A stretch of DNA of 64,000 nt. Source: Frigoribacterium sp. Leaf263 (GTDB taxonomy: Bacteria > Actinomycetota > Actinomycetes > Actinomycetales > Microbacteriaceae). The stretch spans positions 759,135-823,134 of the forward strand of contig NZ_LMMO01000003.1 of NCBI RefSeq assembly GCF_001422285.1. Reading direction: 5' to 3'. Both the position numbers and the translations under genes were made by a program. Positions 17,233 to 31,085 of this stretch are shown one piece after another (within the stretch, counting starts at the first letter, position 1; every line of letters starts with the position of its first letter). The notes beneath the pieces are model-generated. The model made no database searches. It was not told the origin of the DNA and saw nothing but the letters and a program-made list of their open reading frames with translations.

Positions 17233-18185
17233 GGCATCTGCTCAGCACGGCCGACCTCGCTCTGGACGACGCCCTGCGCATCCTCGACATCGCCGAGGAC
17301 ATGGCCGACGTCAGCACGCGCGAGGTGCGGAAGCTGCCGACGCTCCGAGGCACGACGGTCGTCAACCTCTTCTACGAAGACAGCACCCGCACCCGCATCT
17401 CGTTCGAGGCGGCGGCGAAGCGGCTCAGCGCCGACGTCATCAACTTCGCAGCGAAGGGATCGAGCGTCTCGAAGGGGGAGTCCCTCAAGGACACCGCGCA
17501 GACCCTCGCTGCCATGGGGGCGGACGGCATCGTCATCCGCCACCCGTCCTCCGGCGCGCCGCGGGTCCTCGCCGACAGCGGCTGGGTGGAGGCCGCGGTC
17601 GTCAACGCCGGCGACGGCACCCACGAGCACCCGACGCAGGCTCTGCTGGACGCCTTCACGATGCGGCGCCGGCTCCATGGGGCGGCCAGTCGGGGTCGCG
17701 ACCTCGACGGACTCCGCGTCGTGATCGTCGGCGACATCCTGCACTCGCGGGTCGCCCGGTCGAACGCCTGGCTCCTGCGGACACTCGGGGCGCACGTCTC
17801 CGTCGTCGCGCCTCCCACGCTCCTCCCCGTCGACGTCAGCCGGTTCGGCGTCGACGTCTACTACGACCTCGACGAGGCGCTCGCCCGCGTCCGGCCCGAC
17901 GTGGTGATGATGCTGCGCATCCAGCAGGAGCGCATGAACGAGGCGTTCTTCCCGAACGCCCGCGAGTACGCCCGATCCTGGGGCCTCAGCGCCGCCCGCT
18001 TCCGCTCACTGCCCGCGACCGCGATCGTGATGCACCCCGGCCCCATGAACCGCGGCCTCGAGATCAGCGACGAGGCCGCCGACTCACCCCGTTCGACCGT
18101 CCGCGAGCAGGTCGCCAACGGCGTCGCCGTGCGGATGGCCGTGCTCTACCTGACCCTCGCCGGCGACCGGGAGGACTCCCTGTGA
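17229..18185 (+). CDS. pyrB: Aspartate carbamoyltransferase catalytic subunit
   Basis: A 318-residue enzyme making N-carbamoyl-aspartate from aspartate and carbamoyl phosphate, the committed step to UMP. The carbamoyl-phosphate motif STRTRISFE is at residues 52-60, [12 protein letters not shown] follows, and the [10 protein letters not shown] block is near 133. No regulatory-subunit gene (pyrI) is present, as expected for actinobacteria. GTG start overlaps the pyrR stop by 4 nt. Confidence 0.97.
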   Translation: MRHLLSTADLALDDALRILDIAEDMADVSTREVRKLPTLRGTTVVNLFYEDSTRTRISFEAAAKRLSADVINFAAKGSSVSKGESLKDTAQTLAAMGADGIVIRHPSSGAPRVLADSGWVEAAVVNAGDGTHEHPTQALLDAFTMRRRLHGAASRGRDLDGLRVVIVGDILHSRVARSNAWLLRTLGAHVSVVAPPTLLPVDVSRFGVDVYYDLDEALARVRPDVVMMLRIQQERMNEAFFPNAREYARSWGLSAARFRSLPATAIVMHPGPMNRGLEISDEAADSPRSTVREQVANGVAVRMAVLYLTLAGDREDSL

Positions 18186-19555
18186 CCACCACGACCACCC
18201 ACCTGATCCGCGCCGTCGAGACGGTCGAGGGAACGCGCACCGACGTGCTCGTCCGCGACGGAGTCGTCGTCGAACTCGGGTCGGGCCTCAGCGCCGCGGG
18301 CGCGTCGATCGTCGACGCCGACGGCCTGCTGGTCCTGCCCGGGCTCGTGGACCTCCACACGCACCTCCGCGAGCCGGGCGGCGAAGGCAGCGAGACCGTG
18401 CTCACCGGTTCGCGGGCCGCTGCCGCCGGCGGCTTCACCGCGGTGAACGCCATGGCGAACTCGTCGCCCGTCGCCGACACCGCCGGCGTCGTCGAGCAGG
18501 TCCAGGCGCTCGGCGACCGTGCGGGTTACGTCACCGTCCGGCCGATCGGCGCCGTGTCGCGGGGGCTCGAGGGGACGCACCTCTCCGAGATCGGCGCCAT
18601 GGCCCGCTCACGAGCCGCCGTCCGGGTCTTCTCCGACGACGGCCACTGCGTCAGCGATCCGCTGCTGATGCGCCGGGCCCTCGAGTACGTGAAGGGCTTC
18701 GGGGGAGTCGTCGCCCAGCACGCGCAGGAACCCCGACTGACCGTCGGCGCCCAGATGAACGAGGGTGCGCTGTCGGCAGAGCTCGGCCTCGCGGGCTGGC
18801 CCGCCGTCGCCGAAGAGGCCATCATCGCGCGCGATGTGCTCCTCGCGGATCACGTCGGTGCCCGGCTGCACGTCTGTCACGTCTCGACGGCGGGCAGCGT
18901 CGAGGTGATCCGGTGGGCGAAGTCCCGCGGAATCGACGTCACCGCCGAGGTCACGCCCCACCACCTGCTGCTGACGGAGGACCTCGTCGCCGGCTACGAC
19001 TCGCGGTTCAAGGTGAACCCGCCGCTGCGCGGACACGACGACGTCGAGGCCCTCCGGGCCGCCCTCGCCGACGGGACGATCGACATCGTGGCGACCGACC
19101 ACGCGCCCCACACCTCCGAGGCGAAGTGCTGCGAGTGGGACTCCGCCGCCAACGGCATGGTCGGGCTCGAGACCGCGCTGCCGGTCGTGCAGCGCACCAT
19201 GGTCGACACGGGCCTCATCGGCTGGGCCGACGTCGCCCGGATCATGTCGACGACGCCGGCCGTGATCGGGCGCGTGGCGGGCCAGGGTCGGCCGTTGGCG
19301 GTCGGCGAGCCGGCCGAGCTGACGCTCTACGATCGGAGCGTGACCCGCACCTTCTCCGTCGACCATCTGGCGGGCAAGAGCGTGAACTCGCCCTTCATCG
19401 ACTACGACCTGCCGGGCCAGGTCATGGCGACCTTCCACCAGGGCTATGCCACCGTCGAGTCCGGTCGGGTCGTCGAGACCGAGACGGTGGCGCGCGCCGC
19501 GGCGGGGGTCGCCGCCCGTCGGCTCGCGATCGAGACGGGGGCGTCGACCCGATGA
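18182..19555 (+). CDS. pyrC: Dihydroorotase
   Basis: A 457-residue amidohydrolase closing carbamoyl-aspartate to dihydroorotate. Metal ligands appear in [13 protein letters not shown] (about residues 55-67), [22 protein letters not shown] and ATDHAPH. This is the long, type I form usual in Gram-positive bacteria. GTG start overlaps the pyrB stop (GTGA). Confidence 0.97.
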   Translation: MTTTTTHLIRAVETVEGTRTDVLVRDGVVVELGSGLSAAGASIVDADGLLVLPGLVDLHTHLREPGGEGSETVLTGSRAAAAGGFTAVNAMANSSPVADTAGVVEQVQALGDRAGYVTVRPIGAVSRGLEGTHLSEIGAMARSRAAVRVFSDDGHCVSDPLLMRRALEYVKGFGGVVAQHAQEPRLTVGAQMNEGALSAELGLAGWPAVAEEAIIARDVLLADHVGARLHVCHVSTAGSVEVIRWAKSRGIDVTAEVTPHHLLLTEDLVAGYDSRFKVNPPLRGHDDVEALRAALADGTIDIVATDHAPHTSEAKCCEWDSAANGMVGLETALPVVQRTMVDTGLIGWADVARIMSTTPAVIGRVAGQGRPLAVGEPAELTLYDRSVTRTFSVDHLAGKSVNSPFIDYDLPGQVMATFHQGYATVESGRVVETETVARAAAGVAARRLAIETGASTR

Positions 19556-20070
19556 CCTACTGGTGGATCGGCCTCGGCATCCTCGTCCTGCTCGCCGCGC
19601 TCATCTGGCAGATGGCGCGCTCATGGCGTGCTCGGGGGCGGCGTCAGTCCGACATCGCGCTCCCCGAGATCGCCCCCTCGGCGCTCGGATCGACCCGGGT
19701 CGAGACGGACGGCTTCTACGTGGCCACCTCCCGAGCGGGTGATCCGCTCGACCGCATCGTCGTCGGAGGCCTCGGCTTCCGCGGTCGTGCGGTGGTCTCC
19801 GTCCACCCCGAGGGGGTCCGCCTCGAGATCGCCGGCGAGCCCGCGAAGCTGATCCGCGCCTCCTCGATCCGCGACGTCGGACGGGCCACCTGGACCATCG
19901 ACCGGGTCGTCGAAGAGGGTGGTCTCGTCCTCATCGCCTGGACCCTCGGCGAGACCGACGTCGACACCTACCTGCGCATCCTCGACGACCCGACCGCCGT
20001 CGTCGACCGCGTCCGCGAACTCATCCCCACGGCCCCCCGGGCCGAGACCAGCACTGGAGAGAAGCCTTGA
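19552..20070 (+). CDS. PH-like domain membrane protein of the pyr operon
   Basis: A 172-residue protein with one N-terminal membrane segment ([20 protein letters not shown]) and a cytosolic beta-rich domain resembling the actinobacterial PH-like domain. A protein of this type sits between pyrC and carA across actinobacteria (Rv1382 in Mycobacterium tuberculosis), so the position is conserved although no function is known. ATGA overlap with pyrC and TTGA overlap with carA make it part of the translationally coupled chain. Confidence 0.8.
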   Translation: MTYWWIGLGILVLLAALIWQMARSWRARGRRQSDIALPEIAPSALGSTRVETDGFYVATSRAGDPLDRIVVGGLGFRGRAVVSVHPEGVRLEIAGEPAKLIRASSIRDVGRATWTIDRVVEEGGLVLIAWTLGETDVDTYLRILDDPTAVVDRVRELIPTAPRAETSTGEKP

Positions 20071-21235
20071 CCGAAAAAGCCGTCCTTGTCCTCGAAGACG
20101 GATCCCGCCACGTCGGGCTCGCCTACGGCGCCGTCGGCCGCACTCTCGGCGAGGTCGTCTTCGCCACCGGCATGACCGGCTACCAGGAGACTCTGACCGA
20201 CCCCTCGTACGCCGGCCAGATCGTCGTCATGACGGCACCGCACATCGGGAACACCGGGGTCAACGACACGGATCCCGAGTCCCGCCGCATCTGGGTCGCC
20301 GGTTACGTCGTCCGCGACGCCAGCCGGGTCGTCTCCAACCATCGCGCGCAGGGCAGCCTCGACGACCAGCTCGTCGGCGACGGCGTGGTGGGCATCCGCG
20401 GCATCGACACCCGGGCCGTGACCCGCAGGCTCCGCGACGCGGGTTCCATGAAGGGCGGCGTGTTCAGCGGCCCCGACGCCGAGCTCGATCCCGCCGAGCA
20501 GCTCGCCCTCGTCACGGCGGGGGCCGGCATGCGCGGTCTCAACCTCTCGAGCCGGGTCTCGACCCTCGAGCCCTACGTCGTCGAGCCCGTCGGCGAGCGC
20601 ATCGGCTCGGTGGCCGTCCTCGACCTCGGCGTCAAGACGTCGACCCTGCGGTACCTCGCCCAGCGCGGCTTCGAGGTGCACGTCCTGCCGCAGTCCACGA
20701 CGCTCGACGAGCTGCGCGCGCTCGGACCCGACGCGCTCTTCTACTCCAACGGCCCCGGCGACCCGGCGGCGAGCGACTCGCAGGTCGAGCTGCTCCAGGG
20801 GGCGCTGCGCGACGGCCTGCCCTACTTCGGCATCTGCTTCGGCAACCAGCTCTTCGGCCGCGCGCTCGGCTTCGGCACCTACAAGCTGCCCTTCGGTCAC
20901 CGCGGCATCAACCAGCCCGTGCTCGACAAGACGACGAACCGCGTCGAGATCACGAGCCAGAACCACGGCTTCGCGGTCGACGCGCCCATCGAGGGCGTCC
21001 TCGACTCTCCGGCCGGATTCGGTCGCGTCGAGGTCAGCCACTACAGCCTCAACGACCAGGTCGTCGAGGGACTCCGCGCTCTCGACATCCCGGCCTTCTC
21101 CGTGCAGTACCACCCCGAGGCCGCCGCCGGCCCGCACGACAGCAACCACCTCTTCGACCGCTTCCGCGAGGCGGTCGTCGCACGATCCCACGGCGAGTCC
21201 GTCGACTTCGGCTCCGACATCGAAAGCAGCAACTG

Positions 21236-21236
<1 letters not shown>
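20067..21236 (+). CDS. carA: Carbamoyl-phosphate synthase small (glutaminase) subunit
   Basis: A 389-residue subunit that hydrolyses glutamine and passes ammonia to CarB. The N-terminal half is the CPSase small-chain domain ([20 protein letters not shown]); the class I glutamine amidotransferase domain has its nucleophile in [17 protein letters not shown] and the catalytic His-Glu in [16 protein letters not shown] start overlapping the previous stop. Supplies carbamoyl phosphate for pyrimidines and arginine. Confidence 0.97.
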
Positions 21237-24507
<3,271 letters not shown>

Positions 24508-24511
<4 letters not shown>

Positions 24512-25380
24512 CGGCGGGCACGGTCCTGCCGCCGTTCGGTGAGCGCCTCGTCGAGGTCGTCGGACGCTCCGGCCCGCTGTGCGTCGGCATCGACCCGCAC
24601 GGGCACCTCCTCGATGCCTGGGGGCTGTCGCGCGGCGCCGACGGCGTCCGCGAGTTCGGTCTGCGGGTCGTCGAGGCCGTCTGGCGAGGAGGCGCGGGGA
24701 TCGTCAAGCCGCAGGTCGCGTTCTACGAGCGCTGGGGTTCGGCCGGCTTCGCCGCGTTGGAGGACGTCCTCGACGCCGCGCGTCAGGCCGGGCTGCTGGT
24801 CGTCGGCGACGCGAAGCGAGGTGACATCGGCAGCACGATGGACGCCTACGGGGACGCCTGGTTCGACACCGGCTCGCCCCTCCGCGTCGACGCGCTGACC
24901 GTGTCGCCGTATCTGGGGTTCGCCTCGATGACGGGTCTGGTCGCGAGGGCGCGTCGTTCGGGCGCGGGCCTCTTCGTGCTCGGGGCGACATCGAACCCGG
25001 AGGCGCGGGTCACCCAGTCCGCGCGGCGCACCGACCCGGACGGCACGGTCCGCACCGTCGCGGGCGGTATCGTCGACGACGTGCTGCACGACAACCAGAA
25101 CGCCGGAGAGACCCGGTTCGGCTCGGTGGGGCTGGTGCTCGGCGCGACGGTCGACCTGGTCGACGCCGGGATCGACGTCGACCTCCTGACCACCACGCCA
25201 ATCCTCGCGCCCGGATTCGGTCATCAGGGCGCCCGCTACCGCGACATCCCCTCCCTCTTCGGGTCGGCCTCGCGGTCCGTCCTCGTGTCGACGTCGCGGG
25301 CTCTGCTCGACCGGGGTCCGGCCGGGCTCGCCGACGCCGTCCGTCGTGACTCGGATGAGATCCGCCGATGCCTCGTCTGA
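24508..25380 (+). CDS. pyrF: Orotidine 5'-phosphate decarboxylase, type 2
   Basis: A 290-residue enzyme making UMP from OMP. The catalytic Lys/Asp array is in [37 protein letters not shown] near the N-terminus and [14 protein letters not shown] for phosphate binding fit the longer type 2 subfamily found in actinobacteria. GTG start overlaps carB (GTGA). pyrD and pyrE are not in this cluster. The 3' end overlaps the next gene by 13 nt. Confidence 0.95.
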
Positions 25381-26282
25381 CGCCGCCGCCGGTGGACCGC
25401 GCCGCGGCCGCTCGTGCCGCCGTCGCCGCACGGAGGGGCCGCGCCGCCGTGAAGTCGGCGGTCGCCGACCGTCGGCGACCGGCCCTCGACGTGGCCGAGG
25501 CCGCGTGGGCGGGGGAGCCCACGGCACCCGAGGCGACCCTCCGGGTCCGCGAACTGCTGACGAGCATGCCCGGCATCGGTCCCACCCGCGCCGCACGCAT
25601 CATGGCCGAGCTCGGGATCGCCGAGTCGAAGCGGGTCGGCGGCCTCGGCGTCCGTCAGCGGCGGACGCTGGGGGACTGGCTCGCGCACCGCGAGGTCCGC
25701 GGTCGTCTGCGCTCGCGTCTCGTCGTGCTGGCCGGGCCGACGGCCGTGGGCAAGGGCACGGTGTCGGCGCACATCCGCGACAACTACCCCGACGTCCATC
25801 TGTCGATCTCCGCCACGACGCGCGCACCGCGGCCGGGTGAGGTCGACGGCGTCCACTACTACTTCGTGGACGACGCCGAGTTCGACCGCATGATCCGCGA
25901 CCGGGAGCTGCTCGAGTACGCGACGGTGCACAACTCCTACCGGTACGGCACACCCCGGCCCCCCATCGACGCCGCGCTCCGCGACGGTCGGAGCGTCCTT
26001 CTCGAGATCGATCTGCAGGGAGCGCGACTCGTGCGGGCCGCCATGCCCGAGGCCGTGCTCGTCTTCCTGCTGCCGCCCACCTGGGACGAACTGGTCCGCA
26101 GACTGATCGGCCGGGGCACGGAGGACGCCGCCGAGCAGCACCGTCGACTCGAGACGGCCAAGGTCGAGCTCGCCGCTCAAGACGAGTTCGACGTCAAGGT
26201 CGTGAACCACGACGTGGCCGAAGCGGCCCGCGAGGTCGTAGAATTGATGACTGCGTCCGACGACGCGCCTCCGCGCGACTGA
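25368..26282 (+). CDS. gmk: mIHF-like DNA-binding domain fused to guanylate kinase
   Basis: A 304-residue fusion. Residues 1 to about 108 match mycobacterial integration host factor (mIHF), with its helix-turn-helix region in [20 protein letters not shown] and the conserved [11 protein letters not shown]. From about 115 on it is a complete guanylate kinase (GMP to GDP): P-loop GPTAVGKGT at 123-131, GMP-binding [20 protein letters not shown], and [11 protein letters not shown]. In mycobacteria the two are separate neighbouring genes, mihF and gmk. There is no stop or frameshift in the linker, and no ribosome binding site and start that would clearly allow a separate Gmk. ATG start lies inside the end of pyrF. 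It may couple a nucleoid protein to the purine kinase, or simply reflect gene fusion. Confidence 0.92.
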   Translation: MPRLTPPPVDRAAAARAAVAARRGRAAVKSAVADRRRPALDVAEAAWAGEPTAPEATLRVRELLTSMPGIGPTRAARIMAELGIAESKRVGGLGVRQRRTLGDWLAHREVRGRLRSRLVVLAGPTAVGKGTVSAHIRDNYPDVHLSISATTRAPRPGEVDGVHYYFVDDAEFDRMIRDRELLEYATVHNSYRYGTPRPPIDAALRDGRSVLLEIDLQGARLVRAAMPEAVLVFLLPPTWDELVRRLIGRGTEDAAEQHRRLETAKVELAAQDEFDVKVVNHDVAEAAREVVELMTASDDAPPRD

Positions 26283-26355
26283 TCGACGCCACGACTTCCC
26301 CCTCGGCCTGCCCGGTCGGCACGCCGAGACAACGCACCACGAACGAGGAGTAACC

Positions 26356-26622
26356 ATGGCCGACAAGAACAAGGGCATCATCGATCCCCCCATCGACGAG
26401 CTGCTCTCGAAGGTCGAGTCGAAGTACGCGCTCGTCATCTTCGCCTCCAAGCGCGCGCGTCAGATCAACGACTACTACGCGGACCTCCACGAAGGCAGCC
26501 TGTTCGACAACGTCGGACCCCTGGTCGACAGCACGATCGACGACAAGCCCCTCTCCGTCGCGATGCACGAGATCAACGAGGACAAGCTCGAGGTCAAGCC
26601 GCTGGCGACGCCGGTCGACTGA
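26356..26622 (+). CDS. rpoZ: DNA-directed RNA polymerase omega subunit
   Basis: An 88-residue small subunit that helps fold and hold beta-prime. [20 protein letters not shown] is the family's core motif. AAGG-type ribosome binding site (GAGGAG) before the ATG. Located after gmk as in most actinobacteria, but coaBC, which usually follows, is missing here. Confidence 0.95.
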   Translation: MADKNKGIIDPPIDELLSKVESKYALVIFASKRARQINDYYADLHEGSLFDNVGPLVDSTIDDKPLSVAMHEINEDKLEVKPLATPVD

Positions 26623-26640
26623 TCGCAGCGCCTTCGGGCG

Positions 26641-26720
26641 TGACGTCACAGTCCGACCACTGTCAGGGGTCGGTTCTAGACTCGTACGAGGCCCCCGGGA
26701 GACGATCCCGCGGGGCCTCG
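26641..26720 (+). promoter_or_regulatory. metK promoter region with dyads and a 5' hairpin
   Basis: In order: the palindrome TGACGTCA (26641-26648); a dyad with CCGACC (26653-26658) and GGTCGG (26668-26673); a -10 hexamer TAGACT (26677-26682); then a hairpin with 9-bp arms (26687-26695 with 26712-26720). The hairpin may terminate rpoZ transcripts or, since it lies just after the -10, form the 5' end of metK mRNA. The dyad before the -10 could be an operator. No known SAM riboswitch was recognised. Confidence 0.4.
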
Positions 26721-26779
26721 TCACGTCCACCGGTCCGACGCCAGAGTCGCGCCGCCCACCAGCCCACGAGGGGATCCCC

Positions 26780-28009
26780 TTGACCACGAACGACCACCAC
26801 CACGCGAGCACGTCGACTCCGAGCGGCCTCCGGCTGTTCACCTCCGAGTCGGTGACCGAGGGTCATCCCGACAAGATCTGCGACCAGATCTCCGACGGCA
26901 TCCTCGACGCTCTGCTGGCGGTCGACCCGGCGAGCCGCGTCGCGGTCGAGACCATGGTGACGACCGGCCTGGTCCACGTGGCCGGCGAGGTGACCACCAA
27001 GGGCTACGTCGACATCCCCACCATCGTCCGCGATCTGATCGTGGGCATCGGCTACGACTCGTCGGCCGTCAGCTTCGACGGGCGGACCTGCGGTGTCGAG
27101 GTGTCGATCGGCTCGCAGTCGCCGGACATCGCTCAGGGTGTGGACTCCGCGCTCGAGGCCCGCGGCGGTGACGACGACGAGCTCAATCGTCAGGGTGCAG
27201 GCGACCAGGGCATCATGTTCGGCTACGCCACCAACGAGACCCCCCAGTACATGCCGCTGCCCGTCTGGCTGGCCCACCGCCTCGCCGAACGTCTCGCCGG
27301 GGTGCGAAAGTCGGGCGAGCTCGACTATCTGCGACCCGACGGCAAGACGCAGGTCACGGTCGGCTACGACGGCGTGGTGCCGGTCACGGTCGACACCGTC
27401 GTGCTGTCCACGCAGCATTCTCCGACGGTCTCGAGCGAGCAGCTCGAGCGCGACGTGATCGAACACGTGATCCGGCCGGTCCTGGCCGACGCGGGCCTCG
27501 ACTCGACCGGCACCCGATTCATCATCAACCCCACCGGGCGGTTCGAGATCGGGGGGCCGCAGGGCGACGCCGGGCTCACCGGTCGCAAGATCATCGTCGA
27601 CACGTACGGCGGCGCGAGCCGACACGGCGGTGGTGCCTTCTCCGGAAAAGACCCGTCGAAGGTCGACCGGTCGGCGGCGTACGCGATGCGGTGGGTCGCG
27701 AAGAACGCCGTGGCCGCCGGCCTCGCCGACCGTCTCGAGCTGCAGATCGCCTACGCGATCGGTCGGGCCGCTCCGGTCGGTCTCTACGTCGAGACATTCG
27801 GCACGGGCCACGTGTCCGATCAGGTCATCATCGACGCGGTCGGCGCGGTGTTCGACCTCCGACCCGCCGCGATCATCCGTGATCTCGACCTGCTCCGTCC
27901 CATCTACGCCGCGACGTCGACCTACGGTCACTTCGGCCGTGACCTCCCCGACTTCACCTGGGAGGCCCTCGACCGCGTCGACGCGCTGCGGGCCGCCGCC
28001 GGGCTCTGA
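26780..28009 (+). CDS. metK: S-adenosylmethionine synthase
   Basis: A 409-residue enzyme making SAM from methionine and ATP. Signature blocks: [20 protein letters not shown] (residues about 24-43), the methionine-binding [12 protein letters not shown] and the P-loop-like [22 protein letters not shown] start at 26780, giving a His-rich, poorly conserved N-terminus of 15 residues. Spaced 157 bp from rpoZ, so it likely has its own promoter. Confidence 0.97.
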   Translation: MTTNDHHHASTSTPSGLRLFTSESVTEGHPDKICDQISDGILDALLAVDPASRVAVETMVTTGLVHVAGEVTTKGYVDIPTIVRDLIVGIGYDSSAVSFDGRTCGVEVSIGSQSPDIAQGVDSALEARGGDDDELNRQGAGDQGIMFGYATNETPQYMPLPVWLAHRLAERLAGVRKSGELDYLRPDGKTQVTVGYDGVVPVTVDTVVLSTQHSPTVSSEQLERDVIEHVIRPVLADAGLDSTGTRFIINPTGRFEIGGPQGDAGLTGRKIIVDTYGGASRHGGGAFSGKDPSKVDRSAAYAMRWVAKNAVAAGLADRLELQIAYAIGRAAPVGLYVETFGTGHVSDQVIIDAVGAVFDLRPAAIIRDLDLLRPIYAATSTYGHFGRDLPDFTWEALDRVDALRAAAGL

Positions 28010-28041
28010 TCGGTGAGCGCACTCGGCCGGTCGAGGTCGTC

Positions 28042-30075
28042 ATGACCCTGCTGCCCGATCCGACCCCCCGTCGCGTCGTCGCCCGTGTGCTCGTCGAGTC
28101 CCCGCTGCCTCAGCTCGACCGGCTCTTCGACTACAGCGTGCCGCCGCGGCTTCGCGACGTGATGGCTCCCGGGATCCGGGTCAAGGTGCCGCTTCGCTCG
28201 GCCGGACGCATCGCCGACGCCTTCGTGGTCGATCTGGTCGACGGCTCGGACCACGTCGGCGAGCTGAGCGAGGTCGAGGACGTCGTCTCCGAGGTGTCCG
28301 TCCTCGCCCCCGAGGTGTGGCGTCTCGCCCGTGCCGTCGCCGACCGCGCGGGAGGCTCGGCCAGCGACGTCCTCCGGCTGGCCGTACCGCCCCGGCAGGT
28401 GCGGGTCGAGAAGGCCTGGCTGGCCGGTCCGGCGGCCGAGACGGCGTCGGGCGCGGACGCCGACTCGGCTCCGCCGGCCGAAGCCGATCGAGCCGCCGCA
28501 CCCGCCGAGATCACGGGCTATCGCGCCGGGGGCCTGCTCGATCTCGTGCCGGCGCGCGGGAGAGCCGCCGTGGACGCCATCCCGCTGCTCGTCGAGCTGG
28601 CCGAGGGCGGGGGATGGGTGGGGCACTGGGCCGTCACCGCCGCCCAACTCGCGGCGGTCGCGCTGGCGTCCGGGGACAACGCGATCGTCGCGGTGCCCGA
28701 CTACCGTGACGAGGACCAGGTGCTGCGCGCCCTCGGCGCCGTCGTCCCCGCCGATTCCATCGTCCGTCTCGACTCCCGACAATCCAATGCGGACCGCTAC
28801 CGGGCCCTTCTCCGCGCACGCGGGGACGACCCGGTCGTCATCGTCGGGAACCGATCGGTCCTCCTCGCGCCCTCCGTCCGGCTGGGCGTCATGGTCGTCT
28901 TCGACGACGGCGACCCGCTGTTCTCCGAACCGCTGAGCCCCTACGTCCACGCACGCGACACCGCCCTCGTCCGTCAGACCCAGCAGGGCTCGGCGCTCGT
29001 CTTCCTCGGGCACGCTCGCAGCACCGACGTCCAGCGACTGGTCGAGGTCGGATTCCTCGCCGAGGTGCGGCCCGATCCGCGCTATCAGCCGAAGGTGATC
29101 CCGACCTCCCAGCAGGCTGCGCACGACGGCTTCGCCGCACGGGCGCGCATCCCCTCCACGGCCTGGTCCGAGGCTCGGGCCGCGGTCGAGCACGGACCGG
29201 TGCTCGTCCAGGTGGCCCACCCCGGCTACTCGCCCCGTCTCGCCTGCACGGAGTGCGGCGACACGGCCCGCTGCCTCCGCTGCAACGGTCCGGTCGTCCA
29301 GCGACAGCAGGGTGCTCAGCCCGCATGCTCCTGGTGCGGAGCACTGGCCGCCGGGTGGCGCTGCCAGACCTGCGAGGGCACCGTCATGAAGCCCGTCGGC
29401 GCCGGCGCCGCCCGGACGGCCGACGAGCTCGGCAAGGCGTTCCCCGGTGTCAGAGTCGTCGTCGCCGACGGCACCCGACCGATCACGCACGTCGACGGCG
29501 AACCCGCGCTCATCGTCGCCACCCGCGGTGCCGAGCCGATCGCGGCCGGCGGCTACCAGGCGGTGCTGCTGCTCGACGGCGAGCGGATGCTCGCGCGCGA
29601 GAGTCTGCGCGTCGCCGAGGACTGCCTCCGCTGGTGGGCCAACGCGACGGCCCTCGCCGCCCGACGCGCCCCCGTCGTCCTCGTCGGGGTCGGCGGCGCC
29701 CTCGCCTCGGCCCTCGCCACCTGGGAGCTCGCCCGCTTCGCCTCGTCCGAGTTGTCGGATCGCCGTCAGCTGCGGTTCCCGCCCGCCGTCCGGGTGGCGA
29801 CCGTGACGGGCACCGTCGACACGGTGGCCAGGGCGTTGTCCGAGCTCCCGAGCGACGTCCGGGGCGAGACCCTCGGCCCGGTGGACGTCCCCGAGGCGGG
29901 CGTCCGGGCCATCGTCCGGTTCGACGTGGGCAGGGGGGCCGAGGTGGCGCAGGTCCTGCGCTCCCAGGTCATCAGGGCGGCGACCGAGAGGCGCAAGGCG
30001 ATCGGTCAGAAGCGCGGTCGCCCCGTCTCTACACTCAGAGTGCGGTTCGACGACGTCGAACCGTTCACCGACTGA
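28042..30075 (+). CDS. priA: Primosomal protein N' (PriA), ATPase-deficient actinobacterial form
   Basis: A 677-residue PriA homologue. The N-terminal 3'-DNA-binding domain is clear (ARVLVESPLPQLDRLFDYSV, GIRVKVPLRSAGRIADAFVV). The zinc-binding region is retained (CTECGDTARCLRC from residue 402, then CSWCG and CQTCEG). The place of the Walker A motif reads ALASGDNAIVAVPDYRDEDQ, with no GxxGxGKT/S, so helicase activity is not expected; loss of these motifs is known for actinobacterial PriA. It probably acts as a loader or scaffold at restarted forks. Followed by fmt after 14 nt. Confidence 0.9.
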   Translation: MTLLPDPTPRRVVARVLVESPLPQLDRLFDYSVPPRLRDVMAPGIRVKVPLRSAGRIADAFVVDLVDGSDHVGELSEVEDVVSEVSVLAPEVWRLARAVADRAGGSASDVLRLAVPPRQVRVEKAWLAGPAAETASGADADSAPPAEADRAAAPAEITGYRAGGLLDLVPARGRAAVDAIPLLVELAEGGGWVGHWAVTAAQLAAVALASGDNAIVAVPDYRDEDQVLRALGAVVPADSIVRLDSRQSNADRYRALLRARGDDPVVIVGNRSVLLAPSVRLGVMVVFDDGDPLFSEPLSPYVHARDTALVRQTQQGSALVFLGHARSTDVQRLVEVGFLAEVRPDPRYQPKVIPTSQQAAHDGFAARARIPSTAWSEARAAVEHGPVLVQVAHPGYSPRLACTECGDTARCLRCNGPVVQRQQGAQPACSWCGALAAGWRCQTCEGTVMKPVGAGAARTADELGKAFPGVRVVVADGTRPITHVDGEPALIVATRGAEPIAAGGYQAVLLLDGERMLARESLRVAEDCLRWWANATALAARRAPVVLVGVGGALASALATWELARFASSELSDRRQLRFPPAVRVATVTGTVDTVARALSELPSDVRGETLGPVDVPEAGVRAIVRFDVGRGAEVAQVLRSQVIRAATERRKAIGQKRGRPVSTLRVRFDDVEPFTD

Positions 30076-30089
30076 ACTCAGGAACCCTC

Positions 30090-31085
30090 GTGCGTCTCGT
30101 CTTCGCCGGCAGCCCCGCCGCCGCTCTGCCCTCCCTGCTCGCTCTCGCGGAGAGCGAGCACGAGATCGTCGGGGTGCTCACCCGCAGCGACACCCCCCAG
30201 GGGCGCAAGCGCGTCCTCACCCCGACACCCGTCGCCGCCGAGGCGGAGCGGCTGGGGCTGCCGGTCATCAAGACCCGCCGCATGACCGACGAGGTGTCCG
30301 CCCGACTCGCGGCCCTCGAACCCGATCTCGGTGTCATCGTCGCCTTCGGGGCGCTCCTCCGCGAGCCGGTCCTGTCGCTCCCGCGTCTCGGGTGGGTGAA
30401 CCTCCACTTCTCCCTCCTGCCGCGCTGGCGCGGCGCCGCACCCGTGCAGCGCGCGCTCATGGCCGGCGACGTGACGACCGGGGCCGCCGTGTTCCAACTC
30501 GTCGCCGACCTCGACGCCGGCGACGTCTACGGAACCCTCGAGCACCGTCTGACGGGAGACGAGACCGCGGGCGCGCTGCTCGACGAGCTGGCGGTCTCGG
30601 GCGCGACGCTCCTCGGCCGGACCGTCGACTCCCTGGCCGCCGGAACAGCCGTCGGCGTGGCGCAGACGGGCGTGGTCAGCGTCGCCCCGAAGCTGACCAT
30701 CGACGATGGCGCCCTCGATCTCCGTCGACCGGCGCGCGAGGTCCTCGACCGCTACCGGGGCACGACCCCGGAGCCCGGCGCCCACGTCCCCTTCGACGGA
30801 GCCCGGCTGAAGGTGCTCGAGCTGAGAGAACCCTCACCCGAACCCGCACCGCAGGGCGGCGACGACGCCGGCCGCGACGCAGCCTCGAGTCCGCCCGGAC
30901 CGGGCGCCCTCGTCCGGTCGGGGCGATCGATCCTCGTCGGCACGGCGACCGGGCCCCTCGAGCTCGTCAGCGTCCAGCCGGCCGGCAAGAGGCCGATGGC
31001 GGCCGCCGACTGGTTCCGCGGGCTCCCTGATCGAGGCGCACCGCACCTCCTCGTCTCGCCCCTCCCCGAAGGAGATCACGAATGA
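30090..31085 (+). CDS. fmt: Methionyl-tRNA formyltransferase
   Basis: A 331-residue enzyme that formylates initiator Met-tRNA. The formyltransferase domain has VNLHFSLLPRWRGAAPVQRA with the catalytic His and the downstream Asp (VADLDAGDVYG). The tRNA-binding C-terminal domain is present but interrupted by a Gly/Ala/Asp-rich loop of about 20 residues (near 250-272). GTG start preceded by AGGA; an ATGA overlap links it to rsmB. Confidence 0.95.
   Translation: MRLVFAGSPAAALPSLLALAESEHEIVGVLTRSDTPQGRKRVLTPTPVAAEAERLGLPVIKTRRMTDEVSARLAALEPDLGVIVAFGALLREPVLSLPRLGWVNLHFSLLPRWRGAAPVQRALMAGDVTTGAAVFQLVADLDAGDVYGTLEHRLTGDETAGALLDELAVSGATLLGRTVDSLAAGTAVGVAQTGVVSVAPKLTIDDGALDLRRPAREVLDRYRGTTPEPGAHVPFDGARLKVLELREPSPEPAPQGGDDAGRDAASSPPGPGALVRSGRSILVGTATGPLELVSVQPAGKRPMAAADWFRGLPDRGAPHLLVSPLPEGDHE

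Noticed and set aside
26623-26779. A SAM riboswitch before metK
   Set aside because: The segment contains dyads and one hairpin but not the conserved core of SAM-I, SAM-II or SAM-IV elements.
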